Assembly: GCA_016930635.1 (NCBI GenBank)
Contig: JAFGGI010000015.1
Span: forward strand, 1 to 64,000
Reading direction: 5' to 3'
Origin: Sedimentisphaerales bacterium
GTDB lineage: Bacteria; Planctomycetota; Phycisphaerae; Sedimentisphaerales; UBA12454
DNA: 64,000 bases
The notes under the pieces were generated by a model, which saw nothing but the letters and a program-made list of their open reading frames with translations, was not told the DNA's origin and searched no databases. Positions 57,185-64,000 of the stretch are shown here, piece by piece (position 1 is the stretch's first letter; each line of letters begins with the position of its first letter). Both the position numbers and the translations under genes were made by a program.

Positions 57185-60100
57185 ATGCGTAATAATACCC
57201 CGTTAGAGAAAACCGCGAACGTTGATTCGCATTATAGGTCGGCAGTCGTTAGAGAACGGAGTTCTCTAACGGGGTATATACTTTTTCTGCTGATAATTTT
57301 ATCAACTCTATGCAGGGTCTTTGCTGTTGAGCCGAGCGGTGCAAGCTTGTTCGGGGCGGATGATTTGTATCTCAACGGCGAGGTAATAAAAACCTTCCAG
57401 TCGCCTACCGGGGAAAATGTTCTCATTTTTGAAGACGGTTTCGAGCTTTTGATCGGCGACAATAAACTCACCAGCGACGAGGCCGTAGTCTGGCTCAAAA
57501 GCCGGGTCACTGAATATCTCGGCGATGTAAGTGTCGAATATAAAATTTCTGTTTATCTCCAGGGCAAAGTGAAAGTCGATAGAGGCCCCGGTGCTATGAC
57601 CAGCGGACTCGATATTGATGAAACAACTGCCGAGGGCCTTGAAGCAATGGTGGCTGAATTTATTGTGGCCGGCGAAATTTTTGCAACAGCAGAAAAAAGA
57701 ATTGTTGAAGACCTTCGCACTACACAGCTTTACCGCAACGGACTTGTTGCGACAGGCAGAGTTAAGCTTGTACCGGTACCGGCACAAGAAACACCTGCGG
57801 TTGTTGTAGAAGCGGAGAAGCCCAACATTCTTGAAAGAATTTTCCCGTCTGAACCGAAAGATCAGGCAGCGGGGTTTGAACCTTTACCTGTGCCCGAACC
57901 TGGTGTACCGCGATTCCAGTATCCTGTCAACATCAGCGCAATGGGTACAGAACAGGTACAGTATGCAAAGGAAACTCTGCCTGACGGCAGTGTTGTCGAT
58001 ATGATTTTGAACAGGTTTTATCTGTGGCAAAAACAGGATGAATCTGGAGGTCTGCTTGAGTTCCAGGCTGATTCTGCTGTTTTGTTTTATGCCCAGGGAC
58101 AGGGCGACTCATCCGGCCTTGCCAAAAGCAGCAGTATAAAAGCGATTTATATCCGCGGCGACATAATCATGACCGAAGGCCAGCGGACGATACGTGCCGA
58201 TGAGATTTATTATGATTTCCAGAAAAAGCAGTGCCTTGCTGTAAATGCTGTTATGAGGCACTATGAGCCTTCCAGGGGTATCCCCATATACTTAAGGGCG
58301 GTAAAGCTCAGGCAGGTTACGGAAAATACATTCCACGGCAATGATATAATACTTTCAAGCAGCGAATTCTATATCCCCCGACTGGCATTGACTGCGTCGG
58401 AAGTTGTTATTACAGATAGGGTTACCGTTGACCAGCGGTCCGGCAGGCTCGGCCCTCACAGCTATGATACGCTGATGGAAGATGTTAAGCTCAAGCTTGA
58501 CAACAGAACGGTATTTTACTGGCCCAGGCTACGCGGTGATTTTGTAAAACCTGATATACCGCTTAAAGCACTGGAGATTAGCAAAGATGGTACTTTCGGC
58601 ACATCAATCGAATCCGAATGGTATCTTGCCAGGATTCTTGGTCTTAAAGAACCTGAAGGTGTAGATTCATCTCTTATGGTGGACTACTATTCTAAACGCG
58701 GCACAGCAGCCGGTGTTGACATAACATATACAAAAGAAGATTACTTCGGTGGTATTAACGGTTACATAATTAAAGACAGAGGTGAGGACGACCTCAGCAG
58801 GAACAGACAGGATATTGAGCCTGAAAGAGGTTTAAGGGGTATGCTCAATTTTAGTCACAGGCATTTTCTGCCGTATAATTGGCAACTTACCCTGGGCTAC
58901 AGTTATCTTTCTGACGAGACTTATCTGGAATCTTTCCACCGTGAGCAGTACTTTGCCGGCAGGGGGCAGGAAACCTATATGCATTTGAAATGGCTCAAGG
59001 ATAACCAGGGCGTTTCAATACTCGGCAAATGGCGGATAAACGACTTTGCCGACCAGCTCGAAGAACTTCCTTCAATACAATACCATTTGGCAGGAAAGTC
59101 TCTGTTTAACGACAGGTTTACATTATACAGCAATAATACTTTAAGCAGGCTTCGTCAGCGGGTCGGAGAAAATCATATACTTAATGTTTCTAATGAGATG
59201 TTCCTGTTCGGTTCGTCAAGAACTGAATTGGATATGCCGATTAAATTCGGCCCCAGTGCCAAAATTGTGCCTTATATAGCCGGCACATTTGGCCATGACG
59301 AAAGAAACGGCTTTAACCGTAACAGTTCTATCGGCCTTAGCACAGCATTTGGCCAAGAGAATATCTTTATCGGTGAAATTGGTGCACGTGCCTCGACTCA
59401 GTACTGGAAATTATATAAAAATATGCGTTCTAAATTCTGGGATATCAACGGCCTTCGCCATATTGTAAAGCCTTATGCAACTGCCGCGGCATTTTTTGAA
59501 AGTGATGATGTGGTTGACCAGAGAGATATCTTTACCTTTGGTCTTTTGCAGAGGTGGCAGACTAAACGCGGTATCGGAGACAGGGAAAGGATCCTCGACT
59601 GGATGAGGCTTAATATAGAATACACGATGGTTGAAAATGAGTCCGAAGAACCGGTCCGGGCTGACAAAACTATCTGGAACAATCCGTTTGTACCGCTTGG
59701 TGTTACTCTGGCACCGGGTATTTTCAATGGCGATTTAAGCCAGTACAGAAGATTCGAGCTTTTCGGACCCCAGAGAGACAGTATTAATGCTGATTATATC
59801 TGGCGGATCAGTGACACAATGGCGTTTTTAAGTGACTTTAATTACGATATGAAGAACAAGGATATTGAGCAGTACAATATAGGCATATCCCGCCTTTGCT
59901 GGCCAAACCTGAGTTATTATGTCGGCATTAGGTATCTAAGGAGCGTAGAAATTGATAATGAGAAGGGCTCACAGGCCCTTACGTTTTCTGCTACCTATAA
60001 GATCAATCCCAGATATACCCTTACATTTGCCAACCAGTATGATTTCAAACGTGATGGAAGGATAACCAACCAGATATCGCTTATCAGGCAGTATCACAGG

Positions 60101-60244
60101 CTTTTTTACGGTTTTACCTACACTATGGACGAATCACTTGACAGGCAGACGATAGTTTTTAGTATATGGCCACAGGGAATAGGCGAGATGGGCACAGGCT
60201 CGAGAATATTCGAAAGCGAAGAGTCTGAGCCGGACCGTAATTAG
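57185..60244 (+). CDS. lptD: LPS-assembly outer-membrane protein LptD (OstA)
   Basis: A 1019-residue outer-membrane protein. After a long 30-residue N-region comes a hydrophobic export signal (about 31-50, YILFLLIILSTLCRVFA), an OstA-like beta-jellyroll region (about 240-450), then a large beta-barrel with LptD features (about 470-1000), such as SKRGTAAGVDITYTKEDYFG and HIVKPYATAAAFF. LptD inserts lipopolysaccharide into the outer leaflet. No start codon exists after residue 1 before the signal helix, so the N-region must come from the palindromic repeat at 57195-57277. The export complex (lptA/B/C/F/G) is not nearby; only an lptB relic lies at 1015. Confidence 0.85.
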   Translation: MRNNTPLEKTANVDSHYRSAVVRERSSLTGYILFLLIILSTLCRVFAVEPSGASLFGADDLYLNGEVIKTFQSPTGENVLIFEDGFELLIGDNKLTSDEAVVWLKSRVTEYLGDVSVEYKISVYLQGKVKVDRGPGAMTSGLDIDETTAEGLEAMVAEFIVAGEIFATAEKRIVEDLRTTQLYRNGLVATGRVKLVPVPAQETPAVVVEAEKPNILERIFPSEPKDQAAGFEPLPVPEPGVPRFQYPVNISAMGTEQVQYAKETLPDGSVVDMILNRFYLWQKQDESGGLLEFQADSAVLFYAQGQGDSSGLAKSSSIKAIYIRGDIIMTEGQRTIRADEIYYDFQKKQCLAVNAVMRHYEPSRGIPIYLRAVKLRQVTENTFHGNDIILSSSEFYIPRLALTASEVVITDRVTVDQRSGRLGPHSYDTLMEDVKLKLDNRTVFYWPRLRGDFVKPDIPLKALEISKDGTFGTSIESEWYLARILGLKEPEGVDSSLMVDYYSKRGTAAGVDITYTKEDYFGGINGYIIKDRGEDDLSRNRQDIEPERGLRGMLNFSHRHFLPYNWQLTLGYSYLSDETYLESFHREQYFAGRGQETYMHLKWLKDNQGVSILGKWRINDFADQLEELPSIQYHLAGKSLFNDRFTLYSNNTLSRLRQRVGENHILNVSNEMFLFGSSRTELDMPIKFGPSAKIVPYIAGTFGHDERNGFNRNSSIGLSTAFGQENIFIGEIGARASTQYWKLYKNMRSKFWDINGLRHIVKPYATAAAFFESDDVVDQRDIFTFGLLQRWQTKRGIGDRERILDWMRLNIEYTMVENESEEPVRADKTIWNNPFVPLGVTLAPGIFNGDLSQYRRFELFGPQRDSINADYIWRISDTMAFLSDFNYDMKNKDIEQYNIGISRLCWPNLSYYVGIRYLRSVEIDNEKGSQALTFSATYKINPRYTLTFANQYDFKRDGRITNQISLIRQYHRLFYGFTYTMDESLDRQTIVFSIWPQGIGEMGTGSRIFESEESEPDRN
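57195..57277. repeat. CCCCGTTAGAGAA palindromic repeat inside the lptD reading frame
   Basis: ATACCCCGTTAGAGAA (57195-57210) and TTCTCTAACGGGGTAT (57262-57277) are perfect 16-bp inverted ends. An extra CGTTAGAGAAC-GGA-GTTCTCTAACG hairpin overlaps the right end. The element is in frame with lptD and encodes residues of about 4-31. Its ends match the copy at 56644. Confidence 0.85.
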
Positions 60245-60337
60245 TTAGTCCAGAATCAGCCGTTGCTGGAGCTGTCAGCACCCTATTTTGAGTATATTTA
60301 AGCTGTTAACCGGGTTTTTTTTAAGGAAAGTACGATT

Positions 60338-61288
60338 ATGCCATTAGTTGATACGAAAAAAATGTTTGAAATGGCCTATAAAAACGGCTATGCGGTTGGA
60401 GCGTTCAATGTAAATAATATGGAAATCACGCAGGGTATTATTGAAGCAGCTGCTGAGAAAAAGGCACCCCTTATTCTGCAGATATCGAGAGGCGCAAGAA
60501 AGTATGCGTCAATGAGCTACCTGCGGGCTATTATTGACGTTGCTGTTGCAGAAAACCCCGATATTCCGATTGCTATGCATCTCGACCACGGTGATACGTT
60601 TGAAGTCTGCAAGCAATGTGTTGATGATGGTTTTACTTCAGTGATGATTGACGCCTCACATCTTCCTTTTGAGGAAAACATTAAGCTCACAAAAAAAGTT
60701 GTCGAATATGCTCATTGGAACAACGTTGTTGTTGAGGCAGAACTGGGACAGCTTGGCGGAATTGAGGAAGATGTCGTCGGTGTTTCACATGATGACCTGG
60801 AAAGCCACCTGACCGATCCCGACCAGGCGGTTGAATTTGTTCAGAAAACCGAATGTGATTCTCTCGCGGTTGCCTGCGGCACAAGCCATGGTGCCTATAA
60901 GTTTAAATCTGAACCGAAGCTTGCTTTTGACGTAATACAAAAGGTTGCTGATAAGCTTCCCGGTTTTCCACTGGTAATGCATGGTTCCAGCAGTGTTTTG
61001 AAGGAATTTAAAGACCTGATTAACAAATATGGCGGCCAGATGCCGGATGCAATGGGTGTGCCGGAAGATGCCATACAGAAAGCTTCTAAGATGGCTGTAT
61101 GCAAAGTGAATATTGATACCGACCTTCGTATGGCTATGACTGCTAAGATTCGCCAGGTGTTTGCTGAAAGTCCTGCTGAGTTTGACCCGCGAAAGTACCT
61201 TGGACCGGCCAGAGAAGCTATTAAAGCAATGGTGCTGCACAAACTTGATGTTCTCGGTTGTGCAGACAGGGCGGCCCAGTGCCTCTAA
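60338..61288 (+). CDS. fba: class II fructose-bisphosphate aldolase
   Basis: A 316-residue zinc-dependent aldolase of glycolysis and gluconeogenesis. Zinc ligands and active-site motifs are MHLDHGDTFEVCKQC (two His), VEAELGQLGGIEED, CGTSHGAYKF and LVMHGSSSV. Lys/Asn contacts VCKVNIDTDLRMA close the barrel. Length fits the class IIB/FbaA group. AAGGAAA precedes the ATG by 9 nt. The gene stands alone between lptD and the S41 protease. Confidence 0.95.
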   Translation: MPLVDTKKMFEMAYKNGYAVGAFNVNNMEITQGIIEAAAEKKAPLILQISRGARKYASMSYLRAIIDVAVAENPDIPIAMHLDHGDTFEVCKQCVDDGFTSVMIDASHLPFEENIKLTKKVVEYAHWNNVVVEAELGQLGGIEEDVVGVSHDDLESHLTDPDQAVEFVQKTECDSLAVACGTSHGAYKFKSEPKLAFDVIQKVADKLPGFPLVMHGSSSVLKEFKDLINKYGGQMPDAMGVPEDAIQKASKMAVCKVNIDTDLRMAMTAKIRQVFAESPAEFDPRKYLGPAREAIKAMVLHKLDVLGCADRAAQCL

Positions 61289-61393
61289 ATTATATGATTG
61301 TTAGTTAAATCCGATTAACGCTGGCCTGTGTGTTTCCTGGCAGATAATAAAGCCGGCAGGTCCTTTTGATTGAGCCTTTTGGGAAAACTACGA

Positions 61394-63547
61394 ATGAAAA
61401 GAGCCGTAATACCTATTCTTGTATTGTTTTTTACTGCCTGGCCGGCATTTGCAATGTCATCTCGTCCCAGGGTTTTTTCCGTACCTAAACCGACTCCGGT
61501 CAAACAAATATCAGATAATGCCGCATCTGTTCTGGTAAAAAATGTTGTACAGGAAATCTGCAGAGGCAAATTCGATGCTGCAGAAAACATCCTTTCAAGG
61601 ACCAATTCAACTGATGCGAAGATCGCGGCACTGGCCGATATAGTTTCACAGTATAAACAGATCGACCTCGACAGAGAAAAGACCAGGCAGCAGAAGCTTG
61701 TTGAACAGCTTGCCGAAATCGAACAGCTCAAAACTCGATATGAGGTAAATGAACCTAATCTTTCAGAAGCTTTTCCTGTAATTATTCGGGCCCATGAATT
61801 TGCAGATGATACACAGAAGGAACAGATACTGGCTGATGAATTTGTCCAGAGAGTATTTACTACTGCCCGGCAAAAGGCTGGGGAATTCGAAGCCAAAGGC
61901 CAGTGGCTTGATTCACTTATCTATTGTTATAGCTGGCTTTCGATAATTTATAAGGATGATAAGGCTATTCTGGCCAAGAAAGAAGAACTGGAAGATAAAG
62001 CGCTTATGCAGGCTTCTCTGGTTGAAAATCCCTGTGAAACAGGCGCCGAACACAATCCGGAAAAGATAAAAGCGGAAATGTTTATTCGCAGTCTTGATGT
62101 TCTTGAGTATGGTTATGTAGAGCCCTTTTATTACAGCAGTATGACCGAAGAAGTGTTTAAGCAGTATCGCTATCTTGCTGATATTTTATACCGCTATGAT
62201 GCTAACGGCAGCGATCTTACAGTTACTTTTTTAAAGGATAAGATCCCTGATTTTGTCGCAGGACTTGATTCGTTGAAAAAAGAGTACAATTCAGAACTTC
62301 CGGGTTTGAGCAGAGACCAGTTCGTAAAATTGTTTAACCAGGTTCTGGAATTAAATTCATCGACAATACAACTGCCTAAACAGACTATGATATCGCACTT
62401 TGCCGGAGCGTCATTGGGAGCACTTGACCCTCATACTACACTTGTCTGGCCAAAGGAAAAGGAAGAGTTTGATAAGAGCTTGACCAATGAATTTACCGGT
62501 ATAGGCGTTGAGATTTCCAAAGCGGATGGTTTTCTGCGTGCAGTAAGTCTTTTGCCCGGCACGCCGGCATATAATTCAGGCATGGATATCGACGATATAA
62601 TCGAAGAAATTAATGGCGAAAAAACACGAGATATGCCAATCACCTGTGCGGTAAGTAAGATTACCGGTCCTGCAGGTACAAAAGTTGTGCTTACAATTCG
62701 TCGAGCCAATGAAGAGAAACCCCGAGAATTTGAAATTACAAGAGCTAAGATCGTAGTTCCGACAACTCGAGGATGGTTGAGAGATGCTTCGAATAACTGG
62801 TTATACTTTGTTGATGACAGGGACAAAGTAGGTTATGTCCGGGTTACGAATTTTTCAGCATCTACAGCTGCCGATGTTGACAAGATCATTAATGACCTTG
62901 AAAGACAGGGTCTTAAAGCATTGATTTTAGACCTGAGATTTAATACAGGCGGTTATCTGCAAAGCGCTGCGGACATAAGCGATATGTTTATCAAGAAAGG
63001 GATTATTGTCAGTATGCAGCCGAGAGTTGGTCTTCCAAGCTGGGAAGCTGCTCACCTCAAGGGTACTCGTCCGGATTACCCTCTTGTTGTTATGATCAAT
63101 TCCTCCTCGGCAAGTGCAGCTGAAATTGTCGCAGGCGCCTTGTCGGATAAAACGTATTCAAGAGCCACTCTCGTCGGCGAGCAGAGTTATGGTAAAGGCA
63201 GTGTTCAGACGGTAACAAGTTATCCCGGCGACGGTTCCCAGTTGAAATATACAATGGCTTATTATCATCTGCCTGACGGCAGCAAGGTTAAGAGCCGTTA
63301 CGCAATGGAAAAACTTGGAAGAACAGACTGGGGGATAATGCCGGATGTGAAAATAGAACTTCGTAGTGACGAAAGTAAAGAAATGCTTGATGTTCAGCGT
63401 GACAATGAAGTACTGGCCTCGGCGGTCCATGATGATACTAAGACAAAACTGGCCAGACATGGTCTTGAGGAAATATTAGAGGCAGATCGTCAGCTTGCAG
63501 TTGCAATTCTGGTTGCAAAGGCGAAATTAATTGGTGCGGAAAATTAA
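61394..63547 (+). CDS. S41-family C-terminal processing protease, exported
   Basis: About 717 residues. MKRAVIPILVLFFTAWPAFA is a signal peptide cut before MSS. A helical N-terminal part (about 30-300) is followed by a PDZ domain (about 370-460, GIGVEISKADGFLRAVSLLP) and the S41 core with the catalytic Ser in INSSSASAAEIVAGAL and Lys in GEQSYGKGSVQT. Such proteases trim C-termini of periplasmic or membrane proteins. TTG at 61370 is in frame, but ATG 61394 starts the signal peptide. It ends 2 nt before lysS. Confidence 0.92.
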   Translation: MKRAVIPILVLFFTAWPAFAMSSRPRVFSVPKPTPVKQISDNAASVLVKNVVQEICRGKFDAAENILSRTNSTDAKIAALADIVSQYKQIDLDREKTRQQKLVEQLAEIEQLKTRYEVNEPNLSEAFPVIIRAHEFADDTQKEQILADEFVQRVFTTARQKAGEFEAKGQWLDSLIYCYSWLSIIYKDDKAILAKKEELEDKALMQASLVENPCETGAEHNPEKIKAEMFIRSLDVLEYGYVEPFYYSSMTEEVFKQYRYLADILYRYDANGSDLTVTFLKDKIPDFVAGLDSLKKEYNSELPGLSRDQFVKLFNQVLELNSSTIQLPKQTMISHFAGASLGALDPHTTLVWPKEKEEFDKSLTNEFTGIGVEISKADGFLRAVSLLPGTPAYNSGMDIDDIIEEINGEKTRDMPITCAVSKITGPAGTKVVLTIRRANEEKPREFEITRAKIVVPTTRGWLRDASNNWLYFVDDRDKVGYVRVTNFSASTAADVDKIINDLERQGLKALILDLRFNTGGYLQSAADISDMFIKKGIIVSMQPRVGLPSWEAAHLKGTRPDYPLVVMINSSSASAAEIVAGALSDKTYSRATLVGEQSYGKGSVQTVTSYPGDGSQLKYTMAYYHLPDGSKVKSRYAMEKLGRTDWGIMPDVKIELRSDESKEMLDVQRDNEVLASAVHDDTKTKLARHGLEEILEADRQLAVAILVAKAKLIGAEN

Positions 63548-63549
63548 GA

Positions 63550-64000
63550 ATGACCGACTCACAGGAAATCAGCAAACTTGAACAGCAAAGAAGGGACAAA
63601 CTCCGGAAAATAAGAGAGCTTGACATTGACCCTTATGGCGGGCGTTTTGATGACGTTGAATCAGCCGATTCGGTTAGAGCAAGGTTTAATGAGAAAGAAC
63701 CTGAGCAGAGGGCGACCTGTGCAGGCAGAATCGTTCTTCTGCGGGATATCGGTAAACTCATATTCATAACCCTTCGCGACAGCAGCGGTACGATTCAGCT
63801 TGGCCTGAGCAAGAAGCTTCTTGGCGAGCAATGGAAACTGGTCAAACTTCTTGAGCTTGGCGACCTTGCCGGCGCCCAGGGCCAGCTCGGACTTACAAAG
63901 ACCGGCGAGCTTACGATATGGGTTGAAAAAATTACTATATTGGCTAAATCCTTACTGCCGCCGCCTGAAAAATTCCACGGTCTTGCCGATATCGACCTTC
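63550..64000 (+). CDS. lysS: lysyl-tRNA synthetase (class II), N-terminal part, cut by the window end
   Basis: 150 codons are visible from ATG 63550. The start MTDSQEISKLEQQRRDKLRK then IRELDIDPYGGRFD is the N-terminal helix of class II LysRS. GRIVLLRDIGKLIFITLRD and GTIQLGLSKKLLGEQWKLVK form the anticodon-binding OB fold, and TLRDSSGTIQ is a typical LysS segment. The catalytic domain lies beyond the window. It follows the S41 protease by 2 nt and is probably co-transcribed with it. Confidence 0.92.
   Translation, partial: MTDSQEISKLEQQRRDKLRKIRELDIDPYGGRFDDVESADSVRARFNEKEPEQRATCAGRIVLLRDIGKLIFITLRDSSGTIQLGLSKKLLGEQWKLVKLLELGDLAGAQGQLGLTKTGELTIWVEKITILAKSLLPPPEKFHGLADIDL

Noticed and set aside
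1-64000. CRISPR arrays, tRNA or rRNA genes, prophage or integrase genes
   Set aside because: No regularly spaced repeats, tRNA-like T-arm/acceptor patterns, rRNA segments or recombinase motifs were seen by reading both strands.

Overview
The window looks like a chromosome segment from an anaerobic or facultative, moderate-GC member of the Planctomycetota, probably the class Phycisphaerae (Sedimentisphaerales-like). This is inferred from four things: a planctomycete-type pseudopilin (GFTLVELLVVIAIIA start, NHQQDGQNVAF near the end), membrane-anchored GspE-like ATPases, Gram-negative envelope genes (LptD, MCE) and a GH115 xylan-debranching enzyme. No rRNA, tRNA, CRISPR array, transposase or phage genes were seen. 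Palindromic interspersed repeats are common, and several touch or enter genes.

Layout. 1-950 (minus): a fluoride riboswitch with a terminator drives crcB, a DUF190 gene and the start of an MFS permease. 1015-2421 (minus): a decayed lptB fragment, a small membrane protein, a truncated permease and an ArsR-type regulator. 2596-5514: GH115 alpha-glucuronidase. 5530-8455: an EamA exporter divergent from accB-accC. 9098-16672 (minus): a tight operon of an nth-like glycosylase, hypF-C-D-E-A-B and lysA. 16864-19851: CPBP protease, a DUF2617-like protein and a CNT nucleoside transporter. 20001-21936 (minus): MCE protein, short MerR regulator, yidD, rnpA. 21997-27282 (minus): three tandem CPA-type antiporters with CBS tails. 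27509-28187: MNT/HepT toxin-antitoxin pair.

29411-40143 is the most unusual region. A MarR-headed run contains small membrane proteins, a lysophospholipase-like hydrolase, an LplT-PlsC-Aas triple fusion, a lipase-like exported protein, plsY, and a GNAT-aminotransferase fusion overlapping plsY. It looks like a lipid remodelling or aminolipid locus. Several genes in it appear to have been inserted with partial duplication of neighbouring gene ends (60-bp direct repeats around 29471-30178, a shared WFGL tail on two proteins).

40217-49629: GTP-type PEP carboxykinase (minus), a pseudopilin with a long leader, an acn-LOG-exported protein-hisD operon, and a SIS-domain protein. 49789-54324: a tandem duplication of a two-gene module (membrane-anchored GspE-like ATPase plus CvpA-like membrane protein), whose second ATPase has lost several catalytic-site residues. 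54589-64000: a B12-binding-fold protein, hypothetical proteins, an LptD protein whose N-terminus is encoded by a palindromic repeat, class II fructose-bisphosphate aldolase, an S41 protease and the start of lysS.
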